DNA of 7,308 bases. Source: Candidatus Staskawiczbacteria bacterium RIFOXYD1_FULL_32_13. Lineage in GTDB: Bacteria > Patescibacteriota > Minisyncoccia > Minisyncoccales > Staskawiczbacteraceae. The stretch lies in NCBI GenBank assembly GCA_001820485.1, contig MHPU01000016.1, positions 10,877 to 18,184 on the forward strand, read 5' to 3'. Positions 1 to 3,944 of this stretch are shown one piece after another (position 1 is the first letter of the stretch; each line of letters opens with the position of its first letter). The notes under the pieces were generated by a model. That model saw only the letters and a program-made list of their open reading frames with translations, was not told where the DNA came from and did no database searches. The translations under genes and the position numbers were made by a program.

Positions 1-183
1 TCTTTTAATACATTTAGTGCAGGCTAATACTCTTTTGCCGGTATCCTTACCAGAAGGTAATCGAACCCATTGTAAATTAGGATATTTTCTAACTTTAGAA
101 GTTGGATTGTATTTTCCTCTTAATTTAACAAGGGTAACTCCCATTGATGATTTCTTTTCACAAATTTTACAAATTTTTTCCAT
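1..183 (-). CDS. rpmB: Large ribosomal subunit protein bL28, 3' end cut by window edge
   Basis: Reading the minus strand from the ATG at 183 gives 61 codons open to the window edge, starting MEKICKICEKKSSMGVTLVK and continuing through RGKYNPTSKVRKYPNLQW, RLPSGKDTGKRVLACTKC and IKR. This is the bL28 pattern: an N-terminal C-x2-C pair (Cys5, Cys8), a basic middle with the PNLQW block, and a second C-x2-C (Cys55, Cys58). The four cysteines could bind zinc, as in cysteine-containing L28 proteins. bL28 is a component of the large ribosomal subunit. The stop codon lies outside the window, so only the C-terminal tail is missing; family proteins are about 60-80 residues long. It is divergent from the M50 protease gene and has its own promoter at 226-254. 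No Shine-Dalgarno site is visible in the AT-rich leader. A plus-strand frame covering the same DNA encodes nothing recognisable. Confidence 0.93.
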   Translation of the reverse strand, partial: MEKICKICEKKSSMGVTLVKLRGKYNPTSKVRKYPNLQWVRLPSGKDTGKRVLACTKCIKR

Positions 184-225
184 ATTTTTAAGTATTAATT
201 CTAAATAGTGAATTTCAATAACATT

Positions 226-254
226 ATTGTATCAGATATTTTACTTTTTTGCAA
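226..254 (-). promoter_or_regulatory. Sigma-70-type promoter of rpmB
   Basis: On the minus strand a -35 box TTGCAA (249-254) is followed after exactly 17 bp by TACAAT (226-231). A TG one base upstream of the -10 box makes it an extended -10. Transcription would start near 219 and leave a leader of about 36 nt before the rpmB ATG at 183. It overlaps the proposed divergent protease promoter at 240-268. Confidence 0.65.
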
Positions 255-268
255 TACTCTGATATTAT
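240..268 (+). promoter_or_regulatory. Probable promoter of the M50 protease gene, near-leaderless
   Basis: TTTACT (240-245), a 17-bp spacer, then TATTAT (263-268) with an upstream TG (260-261) forming an extended -10. The expected start point is about 275, one or two bases before the ATG at 277, so the mRNA would be essentially leaderless. This fits the lack of a Shine-Dalgarno site. The -35 box is weak (4 of 6 matches). Confidence 0.5.
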
Positions 269-276
269 AAATTTGT

Positions 277-891
277 ATGGAACCCATAATAGTTATATTT
301 TATTTTATTATTTTAATATTTTCAGTTATTTTGCACGAATTAGCGCACGGCTATATGGCTTTTTCTTTGGGAGACCCAACTGCAAAATATGAAGGTAGAT
401 TAACATTTAATCCAATAAAACATTTAGATCCTTTTGGATCTGTAATTTTGCCATTACTTTTATTTATAACAAATGTACCTATTTTAATTGGTTGGGCAAA
501 GCCAGTACCAATAAATCCATATAATTTTCGCGATCAAAAATGGGGCGAATTTAAAGTTTCTATTGTAGGTCCACTTACTAATTTTGCAATTGCTGTAATT
601 TTTGGTTTAATAATAAGATTTTTCTATGGAATTTTGCCATTAAATTTAATAGAATTTTTTGGAATTATAGTTAATTTAAATCTAGTGCTTGCATTTTTTA
701 ATTTAGTTCCTATTCCACCATTAGATGGATCTTGGATTTTGTTTCACTTCCTGCCAGATAGTCTTTTTAAAGTAAAAATGTTTTTGCAACAATATGGTAC
801 AGTTATATTAGTATTTTTCTTATTTTTTGGCGGACCAACAGTTATAGGATATTTTGTAAATTTATTTTCAAGAATAATTATTGGTATTTAA
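277..891 (+). CDS. M50-family site-2 protease (intramembrane zinc metalloprotease)
   Basis: The 204-residue protein is very hydrophobic, with several predicted membrane segments (about 3-20, 55-72, 95-118, 125-145, 170-200). It carries the zinc-binding HELAH motif at residues 20-24 inside the first segment. The second family signature, FNLVPIPPLDGS at 141-152, supplies the third metal ligand Asp150. The GPLTNF stretch at 98-103 is also typical. These features place it with the short, PDZ-less M50 proteins that cut membrane-embedded substrates, usually in regulated intramembrane proteolysis; the substrate here cannot be read from the sequence. Its length matches the compact family form of about 200-220 residues, so it appears complete. 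It has no Shine-Dalgarno site and probably a near-leaderless mRNA. The TAA stop runs straight into the A-tract of the terminator belonging to the opposing DksA-like gene. Confidence 0.93.
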   Translation: MEPIIVIFYFIILIFSVILHELAHGYMAFSLGDPTAKYEGRLTFNPIKHLDPFGSVILPLLLFITNVPILIGWAKPVPINPYNFRDQKWGEFKVSIVGPLTNFAIAVIFGLIIRFFYGILPLNLIEFFGIIVNLNLVLAFFNLVPIPPLDGSWILFHFLPDSLFKVKMFLQQYGTVILVFFLFFGGPTVIGYFVNLFSRIIIGI

Positions 892-929
892 AAAAAGAGC
901 CCGGCTACACGCGTTGTAGTAGCCGAGCT
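890..929 (-). terminator. Intrinsic terminator of the DksA-like gene
   Basis: On the minus strand an 11-bp stem (arms 919-929 and 898-908, one G-T wobble) with a 10-nt loop is followed by C and a run of seven T (890-896). The T-run overlaps the TAA stop of the opposing M50 protease gene. On the plus strand the hairpin is not followed by a T-run, so it works mainly for the minus strand. Confidence 0.88.
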
Positions 930-948
930 TTGCTCGTTGAGGATATAT

Positions 949-1359
949 TCAAAGTACGTCCTCTTCTCCAACGAACCTCCAGTCGGGAAGCCTGCGTCGC
1001 GAGTCGTTTTTTTCGGCCTCGCGCTGGCAACCAATACATAGCGTGACGTAGGGCAGGGTTTGAAGGCGTGCCAGCGGGATTGCCTCTTCGCACTGTTCAC
1101 AGTTGCCGTAATTGCCGTCGCGAATTCGCTCCAGCGCGGTCTCGATGTTCGTTAGCTCACGGCTCTCGACCTCTGCCAACTGAGAACTGATGTCGTCTTG
1201 TGTGACATCGATAGCAATATCAACCACATTTCCAACACCGTTGTTTCTTGGCTCTTGTAGTAGATCCATGTCTTTTGCCAGAGCACTCCGCAGGGCATCA
1301 CGGCGACGAATCAAGGTAAATTTTAAATTTCTGATTGCTTGAGCTCTCGGGATTCTCAC
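949..1359 (-). CDS. DksA/TraR-type zinc-finger protein
   Basis: The 136-residue protein has a long charged N-terminal helical region (about 10-80) that should form the DksA-type coiled coil. A four-cysteine zinc finger follows: Cys87-x2-Cys90, 17 residues, Cys108-x2-Cys111, which is the classical DksA spacing. The flanking residues RIRDGNYGNCEQC and CIGCQREAE match the family well. DksA proteins bind the RNA polymerase secondary channel and alter initiation. The acidic coil-tip motif is not a clear match to E. coli DksA; D47 and D51 are the nearest acidic candidates, so a ppGpp-linked role is unproven. The GTG start is chosen because AAGGAG (1367-1372) lies 7 nt upstream. The gene is much richer in G+C than its neighbours (106 of 180 bases in 961-1140), opposes them, and has its own promoter and terminator, which suggests acquisition or a special expression class. 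Confidence 0.9.
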   Translation of the reverse strand: MRIPRAQAIRNLKFTLIRRRDALRSALAKDMDLLQEPRNNGVGNVVDIAIDVTQDDISSQLAEVESRELTNIETALERIRDGNYGNCEQCEEAIPLARLQTLPYVTLCIGCQREAEKNDSRRRLPDWRFVGEEDVL

Positions 1360-1366
1360 GTTAAAT

Positions 1367-1372
1367 CTCCTT
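1367..1372 (-). promoter_or_regulatory. Strong Shine-Dalgarno site of the DksA-like gene
   Basis: AAGGAG on the minus strand, 7 nt before the GTG at 1359. It decides the start and contrasts with the plus-strand genes, which lack such sites. Confidence 0.85.
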
Positions 1373-1407
1373 GTGGAATGTTAAGGTGCGTAATTGATAC
1401 TACAAAA

Positions 1408-1436
1408 ATCATAGCAAAATACAAAATATTTGTCAA
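1408..1436 (-). promoter_or_regulatory. Consensus sigma-70 promoter of the DksA-like gene
   Basis: On the minus strand TTGACA (1431-1436), a 17-bp spacer and TATGAT (1408-1413), with TGC directly upstream making an extended -10. The expected start is near 1401, giving a leader of about 41 nt. Sequence from the -35 box to about 10 bp past the -10 box is nearly the same as the promoter at 6493-6521. Confidence 0.88.
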
Positions 1437-1469
1437 ATAAAAAATTATATTAATAACCTAAAACAATTA

Positions 1470-1507
1470 CTATTCCTAAATGTAACGATCGTCGTTTTTG
1501 AGAATAG
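1470..1507. repeat. 38-bp near-palindromic repeat, upstream copy
   Basis: The element begins CTATTCCTAAATG, has ACGATCGT at its exact centre, and ends GAGAATAG. Its 6-bp ends CTATTC and GAATAG are perfectly inverted, and most inner positions also pair. It matches the copy at 2101-2138 at 36 of 38 positions. It ends 17 bp before the ATG of the PaaX-like gene. It could be an operator, a mobile-element end or an RNA hairpin. Confidence 0.9.
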
Positions 1508-1524
1508 TAGAAATAATAGTTAAA

Positions 1525-2091
1525 ATGCAAAAAAAGCTAATTAGAAATAAAAAAATTAAAAAAATTGGTTTTTCTAAAATAGTTTTTGATTATTTGAAAG
1601 ATGTTTCTTTGGGTATTTTAGATCTAACTGTAACTTTAGTTATTGATCCAAAAGCTATAATCAAAAAAACTAGTTATAGTAATCATGATATATATTATTC
1701 TGAGCAAATGCACTATTTTAGAAGAAGTCCATATTTTGAAGAAAAAGATAATAAGATTTATGTAACACCAAAAGGTCGAGTAAAAATTATAAAGAATATT
1801 TTAGAAGAAAAACTAAATAAAGAGGCGGGATGGAAAGGATTTTGGTGGGCAGTTGCATTTGATATTCCAGAGAAGAAAAGGCAAGCAAGGGATCTATTAA
1901 GAAGAGAATTAAAAGCAATGCATTTTATAGAGGTTCAGAAAAGTATTTGGGTTACGCCATATGATATAGAGAAAGAATTATCTATTTTATTGAAATTATG
2001 GTTAAAAGATTTGGGAGATAATATAAGAATATTTAAAATTGAAAAAATTTCAGATGATGCAGATTTGCGAGAATATTTTAAAATTGCTTAA
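1525..2091 (+). CDS. PaaX-type protein: winged helix plus Cas2-fold domain
   Basis: The 188-residue protein from ATG 1525 has a basic start (KKLIRNKKIKKIGF). A probable winged-helix region follows over about 15-95, with the wing-like stretch KIYVTPKGRVKI near 77-88. A C-terminal domain over about 100-188 contains FWWAVAFDIPE, then an Arg-rich helix ARDLLRREL, then SIWVTPYD. That order of beta strand ending in FDIPE, helix, and strand is the ferredoxin-like Cas2 fold found in PaaX-type regulators; Asp113 sits where Cas2 nucleases have their conserved Asp. No cas1 or CRISPR array is present, so a role in adaptation is not supported. The gene is AT-rich like its host and lies 17 bp after one 38-bp palindrome and 9 bp before another. 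An in-frame TTG at 1498 lies inside the repeat and adds nine residues with no Shine-Dalgarno site; ATG 1525 is preferred. Regulator and element-encoded nuclease are both possible. Confidence 0.8.
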   Translation: MQKKLIRNKKIKKIGFSKIVFDYLKDVSLGILDLTVTLVIDPKAIIKKTSYSNHDIYYSEQMHYFRRSPYFEEKDNKIYVTPKGRVKIIKNILEEKLNKEAGWKGFWWAVAFDIPEKKRQARDLLRRELKAMHFIEVQKSIWVTPYDIEKELSILLKLWLKDLGDNIRIFKIEKISDDADLREYFKIA

Positions 2092-2100
2092 TGTCAGTTG

Positions 2101-2138
2101 CTATTCCTAAATGCAACGATCGTCGCTTTTGAGAATAG
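2101..2138. repeat. 38-bp near-palindromic repeat, downstream copy
   Basis: This is the second copy of the element at 1470-1507, in the same orientation, differing only at its 14th and 26th bases (C here, T upstream). It starts 9 bp after the PaaX-like stop codon. Here the hairpin is followed by TTTTT (2139-2143), so this copy may also end transcription of the gene; the upstream copy has no T-run. Confidence 0.9.
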
Positions 2139-2140
2139 TT

Positions 2141-2160
2141 TTTGTGATAATTTGTGATAA
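2141..2160. repeat. Two tandem copies of TTTGTGATAA
   Basis: A perfect 10-bp tandem duplication directly after the downstream palindrome and before the rpsL promoter. It is short and AT-rich, so chance or slippage is likely. Confidence 0.6.
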
Positions 2161-2195
2161 TTTATATTTAATTCGTTGTTAATTCATTATTAATG

Positions 2196-2224
2196 TTGAC
2201 ATAGATAAAATTATTTGCTAAACT
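2196..2224 (+). promoter_or_regulatory. Promoter of the rpsL/str operon
   Basis: TTGACA (2196-2201), a 17-bp spacer, then TAAACT (2219-2224) with TGC directly upstream (extended -10). The expected start is about 2231, leaving a leader of about 100 nt before the rpsL GTG at 2330. The leader is AT-rich and contains a perfect 7-bp hairpin (arms 2266-2272 and 2276-2282) that may take part in control of the ribosomal genes. Confidence 0.78.
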
Positions 2225-2329
2225 GACAATACGTTTTAAATTATCAATTATCAATTTTTAATTTTCATTGAATTTTTCAATGTTTCATTGATGCATTTAT
2301 TGTAAATTGTAAATTGAAAATTCGTTACT

Positions 2330-2740
2330 GTGCCAACAATACATCAATTAATTAAAAATAATAGAAAATCAGTAAAGAAAAGAAAGAAGACAGCTGCTTT
2401 GCAGTTTGGTTTTAATGTTTTAAAAAATAGACCATCAAGATATTTTTCTCCTTTTAAAAGAGGGGTATGTGTTAAAGTATTTACCCAAACACCAAAAAAA
2501 CCAAACTCTGCTTTAAGAAAAGTAGCTAGAGTGAAATTATCTAATGGCATGGAAGTTACAGCTTATATTCCAGGAGAAGGACATAATTTGCAAGAGCACT
2601 CAGTTGTTATGATTAGGGGTGGAAGAGTTAAAGATTTACCTGGAGTAAGGTACCATATTGTAAGAGGGGTGCTTGATACTCAAGGGGTTGAAAATAGAAA
2701 ACAAGAGAGAAGTAAGTATGGAACCAAAAAAGCTAAATAA
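2330..2740 (+). CDS. rpsL: Small ribosomal subunit protein uS12
   Basis: The 136-residue protein has the S12 hallmarks: the N-terminal MPTIHQLIKN, the decoding-centre loop PKKPNSALRK (55-64), EGHNLQEHS (83-91) and KDLPGVRYH (101-109), whose Asp102 matches the position methylthiolated in many bacteria. Near the N-terminus, AALQFGFNVLKNRPSRYFSP precedes FKRGVC. The KRGVC block sits at 43-47 instead of 30-34 as in E. coli, so about 13 residues have been added, and the total is longer than the usual 123-125. Lys56 and Lys57, sites of streptomycin resistance changes in other bacteria, are the wild-type residues. The GTG start is supported by the exact family N-terminus, though no Shine-Dalgarno site is visible. 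It is the first gene of the str region, and rpsG follows after a 195-bp spacer. Confidence 0.97.
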   Translation: MPTIHQLIKNNRKSVKKRKKTAALQFGFNVLKNRPSRYFSPFKRGVCVKVFTQTPKKPNSALRKVARVKLSNGMEVTAYIPGEGHNLQEHSVVMIRGGRVKDLPGVRYHIVRGVLDTQGVENRKQERSKYGTKKAK

Positions 2741-2746
2741 TAATTT

Positions 2747-2816
2747 GCTCAGAAAATAATTTTAATAATTTCGCTCGGCAAATAAACTTTCAAAATTTAG
2801 CTCAGAAAATAATTTT
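2747..2816. repeat. 17-bp direct repeat in the rpsL-rpsG spacer
   Basis: GCTCAGAAAATAATTTT occurs at 2747-2763 and again at 2800-2816, 53 bp apart. The second copy continues into a perfect 8-bp inverted repeat (2803-2810 and 2812-2819). It is part of a mosaic of small repeats between rpsL and rpsG. Confidence 0.85.
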
Positions 2817-2830
2817 CTGCACCGCTCGTG

Positions 2831-2880
2831 TATTTCGCTTCGCGAAATAAACTCGCTTGGTCTGGCACTTCGTGTCCAGA
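2831..2880. repeat. Two adjacent short hairpins in the rpsL-rpsG spacer
   Basis: TATTTCGC (2831-2838) and GCGAAATA (2842-2849) form a perfect 8-bp stem around a TTC loop. A second hairpin at 2861-2880 pairs TCTGGCAC with GTG and CCAGA, with one bulged T. Neither is followed by a T-run, so they are not ordinary terminators. They may stabilise or process the rpsL-rpsG transcript. The rest of the 2741-2935 spacer holds scattered TCGCT-like motifs and an AT-only inverted repeat (2893-2901 and 2925-2933) ending just before the rpsG ATG. Confidence 0.75.
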
Positions 2881-2935
2881 AACATGCTGAAAATTTATTT
2901 TCTTCGCTTCAATATTAATTTTTTAAAATAAATAT

Positions 2936-3400
2936 ATGAGAAGAGCTTATAAAAAACACGAAGTATTACCAGATGCAGTTTATAATGATGTAGCTGTTGC
3001 TATTTTTATAAATAAGGTAATGAAACAAGGTAAAAAAACTATTGCACAAAAAATTGTGTATTCAGCTTTTGATATAATAAAAGAAAAAACTCAAAAAGAG
3101 CCAATTGAAATTTTTAGATTAGCTATTGAAAATGCAGCTCCAATATTGGAGGTAAAACCAAAAAGAGTTGGAGGTGCTACTTATCAAGTACCAATGGAAG
3201 TAAGAGGCGAAAGAAGATTAGCTTTAGCTACAAAATGGATTTTAGATGGAGCAAGAGCAAAAAAAGGTAAGCCAATGGCAGAAAAATTAGCTCAAGAATT
3301 AATTGATTGTACCAATAACCAAGGAAATGCAATTAAAAAGAAGGCAGATACTCATAGAATGGCCGAAGCCAACAAAGCTTTTGCTCACTTCGCTCGCTAG
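2936..3400 (+). CDS. rpsG: Small ribosomal subunit protein uS7
   Basis: The 154-residue protein matches S7 over its length: MRRAYKKHEVLPDAVYND at the start, the rRNA-contact block KPKRVGGATYQVPMEVR (74-90), and HRMAEANKAFAHF (140-152) at the end. S7 nucleates assembly of the 30S head and contacts the 3' domain of 16S rRNA. Length is close to the E. coli 156-179. The start is fixed by the family N-terminus; no clear Shine-Dalgarno site is visible and AT-only sequence precedes it. The last residues are FAHFAR rather than the usual aromatic ending such as FAHYRW. The codons for that end (3383-3400) use the same TTCGCTCG-type sequence found in nearby intergenic repeats, so the 3' end may have been rewritten by a repeat. 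The TAG stop is directly followed by the A-tract of a minus-strand terminator. Confidence 0.96.
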   Translation: MRRAYKKHEVLPDAVYNDVAVAIFINKVMKQGKKTIAQKIVYSAFDIIKEKTQKEPIEIFRLAIENAAPILEVKPKRVGGATYQVPMEVRGERRLALATKWILDGARAKKGKPMAEKLAQELIDCTNNQGNAIKKKADTHRMAEANKAFAHFAR

Positions 3401-3431
3401 AAAAAAAGAACGTCGCAATGTGTTGTGACGT
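3401..3431 (-). terminator. Second minus-strand terminator, protecting rpsG
   Basis: On the minus strand, arms 3423-3431 and 3410-3418 form a 9-bp stem (one wobble) with a 4-nt loop, followed by TTC and seven T (3401-3407). It lies downstream of the main terminator at 3453-3502 and would stop read-through from entering rpsG antisense. Confidence 0.8.
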
Positions 3432-3452
3432 AAGTGTTCGCTTCGCTCCCTT

Positions 3453-3502
3453 AAAAAAAGCCCCGTACTAACTACGACGAGTGTCGTAATTTAGTACGGA
3501 GC
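3453..3502 (-). terminator. Intrinsic terminator of the 75-residue minus-strand gene
   Basis: On the minus strand a long stem (arms 3483-3502 and 3460-3478, one small bulge, few mismatches) with a 4-nt loop is followed by TTTTTTT (3453-3459). It is the strongest hairpin in the window and lies 16 bp after the gene's stop codon. Confidence 0.92.
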
Positions 3503-3518
3503 CGGGAAGCCATATCGG

Positions 3519-3746
3519 CTAGTCGCGTGGATGTGCATCGTAAAAATGCACTTTGAGTTCCGGAACCTGTCCGGGCGATGGTGGTTCGCTGGCCGGTTCG
3601 GTCGGCGCGAATACCACGATGATTTTTTCGATCAAACGTCCTTCATTAAGGTGGCGGTTGACCTTATCGCTTTCGCCGTAGGCAAGAGCGCCAATAAGTG
3701 CATGAGCACTCATCACCGCTACTTCGACCTGCAAATTTTCATCCAT
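3519..3746 (-). CDS. Unrecognised 75-residue protein, G+C-rich cassette gene
   Basis: I do not recognise this family. The N-terminal half (MDENLQVEVAVMSAHALIGA to about residue 47) looks like a small folded alpha/beta domain with an Ala-rich helix and a final hydrophobic strand KIIVVFAP. A proline- and glutamate-rich linker (TEPASEPPSPGQVPE) and a short tail, LKVHFYDAHPRD, follow. No signal peptide, membrane segment or metal motif is visible. An upstream in-frame GTG at 3791 would add 15 residues but lies almost on the transcription start; ATG 3746 is chosen because GGAGG (3757-3761) sits 10 nt upstream. The gene opposes rpsG and fusA and splits the str operon. Its composition, promoter, Shine-Dalgarno site and tandem terminators match the two other minus-strand cassettes. 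Translation signals and flanking control elements make it likely to be real. Confidence 0.75.
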   Translation of the reverse strand: MDENLQVEVAVMSAHALIGALAYGESDKVNRHLNEGRLIEKIIVVFAPTEPASEPPSPGQVPELKVHFYDAHPRD

Positions 3747-3756
3747 TTCTGAAAGC

Positions 3757-3761
3757 CCTCC
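3757..3761 (-). promoter_or_regulatory. Shine-Dalgarno site fixing the start of the 75-residue gene
   Basis: GGAGG on the minus strand, 10 nt before ATG 3746. It argues against the longer GTG start at 3791. Confidence 0.78.
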
Positions 3762-3799
3762 AAGGAAAAGAGACAAGAAACGATCTAACACAATAAAAT

Positions 3800-3828
3800 A
3801 TAATACAAAAAATTAAAATAAAAGTCAA
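3800..3828 (-). promoter_or_regulatory. Sigma-70 promoter of the 75-residue minus-strand gene
   Basis: On the minus strand TTGACT (3823-3828), a 17-bp spacer and TATTAT (3800-3805). The expected start is near 3793, giving a leader of about 46 nt to ATG 3746, much like the leaders of the two other minus-strand cassettes. Confidence 0.78.
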
Positions 3829-3836
3829 GTAAAGTG

Positions 3837-3936
3837 ACAGATAAGCACAGATAATAAACAGATAAACACATATCACAGATAAAAATTAAATAATTTATGA
3901 TCTGTGGAAATCTGTTATAAATCTGTGGAAATCTGT
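3837..3936. repeat. Array of four ACAGAT and four ATCTGT upstream of fusA
   Basis: ACAGAT starts at 3837, 3847, 3858 and 3875; its inverse ATCTGT starts at 3900, 3910, 3921 and 3931. Spacing is 10-11 bp within each half except for one 17-bp step, close to one DNA helical turn. The whole forms an imperfect inverted repeat of 100 bp; its inner arms CACAGAT (3874-3880) and ATCTGTG (3900-3906) are perfect. It ends 8 bp before the fusA ATG, so it covers the fusA promoter region and 5' leader. A possible extended -10, TG-T-TATAAA, lies at 3913-3921 but has no good -35 box. Confidence 0.85.
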
Positions 3937-3944
3937 TTTTAAAA

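Noticed and set aside
17..208. 63-codon plus-strand open frame over the left edge
   Set aside because: It is the shadow of rpmB on the minus strand, which translates to a clear bL28.
888..1100. Two further minus-strand open frames near the DksA-like gene
   Set aside because: They overlap the DksA-like gene in other frames and run through its terminator.
1498..1524. Upstream TTG start for the PaaX-like gene
   Set aside because: It lies inside the 38-bp repeat, has no Shine-Dalgarno site, and the added residues match nothing; ATG 1525 is a better start.
1470..2138. CRISPR array or Cas2 adaptation module
   Set aside because: There are only two repeats, separated by about 590 bp of coding sequence, with no spacers and no cas1; the protein is of PaaX type with an extra winged-helix part.
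3531..3752. 73-codon plus-strand open frame
   Set aside because: It is antisense to the 75-residue gene and lacks promoter and ribosome-binding signals.
3747..3791. GTG start at 3791 for the 75-residue gene
   Set aside because: It falls at the expected transcription start and has no Shine-Dalgarno site, whereas ATG 3746 has GGAGG upstream.
3900..3936. DnaA boxes or a replication origin in the TGTGGAAAT sequences
   Set aside because: The matches to the DnaA box are imperfect and sit within a simple ACAGAT/ATCTGT array; no dnaA, dnaN or AT-rich unwinding arrangement is present.
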